DNA of 64,000 nucleotides from contig AP025573.1 in NCBI GenBank assembly GCA_022845895.1, positions 2,886,501-2,950,500 of the forward strand. The letters run 5' to 3'. Positions 63,201 through 64,000 of this stretch are shown here, one piece after another (within the stretch, counting starts at the first letter, position 1; every line of letters begins with the position of its first letter). The stretch is from Lachnospiraceae bacterium (lineage in GTDB: Bacteria > Bacillota > Clostridia > Lachnospirales > Lachnospiraceae). The notes beneath the pieces were generated by a model that saw only the letters and a list, made by a program, of their open reading frames with translations, searched no databases and was not told where the DNA came from. Both the position numbers and the translations under genes were made by a program.

Positions 63201-64000
63201 TACTCGTAAGCTGTGTGATACGGAACGGAATCGGCACCTTCGGATTGACAAAAGTGCTGAACTTATCGGTAATCCTGCCTCCCTCTACCTTCACTGCACC
63301 AATTTCGATAATCTTATCTTTGATGGAACTGAATCCGGTCGTCTCAAGGTCAAATACCACGAACGTGTCATCAAGCGTCTGCCCCTTTTCATTCACCGCG
63401 ACATCGGTCAGGTCGTCCACGAGATATCCTTCCACTCCGTATATGACCTTAAACGGGTCCTCTTTGTCCAGCGTCTCAATATAATGGTTTGCGTCCGGGA
63501 ATGCCTGCACCACCCCGTGGTCGGTGATGGCAATCGCTTTATGGCCCCAGTCATGCGCCCTTTTTACGAGATCCTTCACTTCCGTCACTCCATCCATATC
63601 GCTCATCTTGGAATGACAGTGAAGCTCCACCCTCTTCTCCGGCGCGGTGTCCTTTCTTGACTCTGTAAAGTCCGCAATCTTCTTGATACCTGTGACAGAG
63701 CCTATCGTCAGCTCCCCGTCAAACTTGTCAATCGTAGTGACTCCCTTTATCTTCAGAAACGCACCCTTCTTGATATCTGCCAGTATATCCGGCAGCTGTT
63801 CGTTTCTCACAAACATCTTCACGGTAATCGTATCCGAGAAGTCTGTGACGGCGTACATGACAATCGTCTTTTCATTTCGAATCTCTCTCGTATCAAAGCT
63901 GATGACCTTGCCGCGGATGGTAATCTCCCCCATCTCTCCTACGACCTGTTCAAGCTCGATCGTCTCATCATCGAAATTCCTTCCCCAGATAAGGCTCGGG
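60241..64000 (-). CDS. polC: DNA polymerase III PolC-type, N-terminus outside window
   Basis: Replicative polymerase of low-GC Gram-positives. The frame stays open to the window edge past the internal Met at 63933 (PSLIWGRNFDDETIELEQ lies ahead of it), so the gene is cut by the window; 1253 codons are visible out of about 1450. Order in the visible part: OB domain (GEITIRGKVIS), PHP domain (VELHCHSKMSDMDG), proofreading exonuclease inserted in it (FVVFDLETTGFSS), Zn finger (CKSCHY...CPVCG), catalytic palm PDIDLNFSGDYQ, fingers, and a C-terminal beta-clamp-type NQLSLFDL motif. Confidence 0.97.
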   Translation of the reverse strand, partial: PSLIWGRNFDDETIELEQVVGEMGEITIRGKVISFDTREIRNEKTIVMYAVTDFSDTITVKMFVRNEQLPDILADIKKGAFLKIKGVTTIDKFDGELTIGSVTGIKKIADFTESRKDTAPEKRVELHCHSKMSDMDGVTEVKDLVKRAHDWGHKAIAITDHGVVQAFPDANHYIETLDKEDPFKVIYGVEGYLVDDLTDVAVNEKGQTLDDTFVVFDLETTGFSSIKDKIIEIGAVKVEGGRITDKFSTFVNPKVPIPFRITQLTSITDQMVMDAPTIETALPEFLEFVGDAALVAHNAGFDVGFIDQNCRYMDRIPDFTSVDTVAMARILLPTLSKFKLNVVAKALNISLENHHRAVDDAGATAEIFVRFVDMLKERDIHTLGKLNQFGSSNANAIKKLPSFHVIILAKNEIGRVNLYTLISKSHLDYFGRQPRIPKSELSRYREGLIVGSACEAGELYQALLDDKSQERIARIVNFYDYLEIQPLGNNKFMIASERISKIRSEEDIKNMNRTIVKLGEKFGKPVVATCDVHFMDPEDEVYRRIIMAGKGFTDADEQAPLYLRTTDEMLAEFEYLGSAKAREVVIDNPNKIADSVEKISPVRPDKCPPVIPDSDQMLRDICYNKARSMYGDELPEVVTERLERELNSIISNGFAVMYIIAQKLVWKSNEDGYLVGSRGSVGSSFVATMAGITEVNPLSPHYYCKSCHYSDFDSEEVRAYAGGCGWDMPDKMCPVCGEKLIKDGFDIPFETFLGFKGNKEPDIDLNFSGDYQSNAHKYTEVIFGDGQTFRAGTIGTLADKTAFGYVKNYFEEREQRKRNCEIDRIVQGCTGIRRSTGQHPGGIIVLPLGEDINSFTPVQHPANDMTTDIVTTHFDYHSIDHNLLKLDILGHDDPTMIKTLEEFISSPAMENEYDETDNRFDATKIPLDDKGVMSLFHDTSALGIKPDDIGGCPVGCLGIPEFGTEFVVQMVVDTKPQTLSDLIRISGLSHGTDVWLNNAQELIKSGKATISTAICTRDDIMTYLINKGMDSELSFTIMEKVRKGKGLTPEFEKAMKEADVPDWYIWSCKQIKYMFPKAHAAAYVMMAYRIAYCKINYPLAYYGAYFGIRADAFSYELMCQGKEKLNYYINDYKRRSDSLSKKEQDTMKDMRIVQEMYARGYEFMPLDIYRAKASKFQIIDGKLMPPLSSIDGMGDKAAEAVEEAAKDGPYLSRDDFRQRTKASKTVIDYMADMGLFGDIPESNQLSLFDLSM

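Noticed and set aside
61327-63660. Long plus-strand frames opposite polC
   Set aside because: Antisense shadows of a conserved polymerase; no ribosome sites or recognisable domains.

Overview
The window looks like a chromosomal segment of a moderate-GC Gram-positive anaerobe of the Clostridia, most likely a Lachnospiraceae-type gut commensal. The clues are a PolC-type replicative polymerase, strong AGGAGG ribosome binding sites, perfect sigma-A promoters, a T-box and a purine riboswitch, PTS paralogues, and amino-acid-fermenting enzymes (indolepyruvate oxidoreductase, cysteine desulfidase, D-serine ammonia-lyase). No tRNA, rRNA, CRISPR array or prophage was seen. Almost everything is on the minus strand except 13.4-16.7 kb, the Rpn-family ORF and its repeats near 25-26 kb, and a cold-shock gene near 46 kb.

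Layout: 1-2.6 kb, the 5' part of a P2-type cation ATPase with a promoter, a small leader ORF and a terminator hairpin in its leader, then a VOC protein. 2.7-12 kb, a purine island: AraC regulator, three-subunit xanthine dehydrogenase, guanine deaminase under a guanine-class riboswitch, an ABC-F protein and an NCS2 permease. 12-16.7 kb, D-serine ammonia-lyase diverging from a T-box operon (TIGR04076 protein, aldo/keto reductase, NhaC-family transporter) whose specifier reads as Trp. 16.8-24 kb, a second purine permease and a fructose PTS operon (fruR-fruK-fruA-ptsH-ptsI) whose HPr lacks Ser46. 24-26.4 kb, an accessory patch: a truncated YitT gene, three copies of a roughly 300-bp GC-rich inverted-repeat element with compensatory changes, and an internally deleted Rpn/PD-(D/E)XK protein. 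26.3-31.4 kb, a second ptsI, cysK, metY and two Rrf2 regulators. 31.5-45.6 kb, a long apparent operon joining hydantoinase/oxoprolinase HyuA-HyuB, a dipeptide-type ABC transporter, an M24 peptidase, a class-V PLP enzyme, a cysteine-desulfidase homologue, a thiazoline-carboxylate hydrolase homologue and a GntR regulator. 46-52 kb, an aromatic amino-acid oxidation operon (IorAB, two phenylacetate-CoA ligases, two ACT proteins). 52-64 kb, small membrane and flavin proteins, an FHA-ABC exporter, a WYL regulator, mgtE with a structured leader, a jelly-roll-like surface protein, a DMT exporter and most of polC.

The strongest candidate for an undescribed system is the 31.5-45.6 kb operon. Its gene content suggests import and ring-opening of a cyclic cysteine derivative (thiazoline, thiazolidine or hydantoin type) followed by cysteine breakdown; it lies beside cysK/metY and Rrf2 sulfur-type regulators. 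Next are the covarying repeat family around 24-26 kb, and two cation-transporter leaders (P-type ATPase, mgtE) that each combine a ribosome-binding-site-led ORF of about 30 codons with an intrinsic terminator. Functional names rest on motif recognition by eye; no database search was run.
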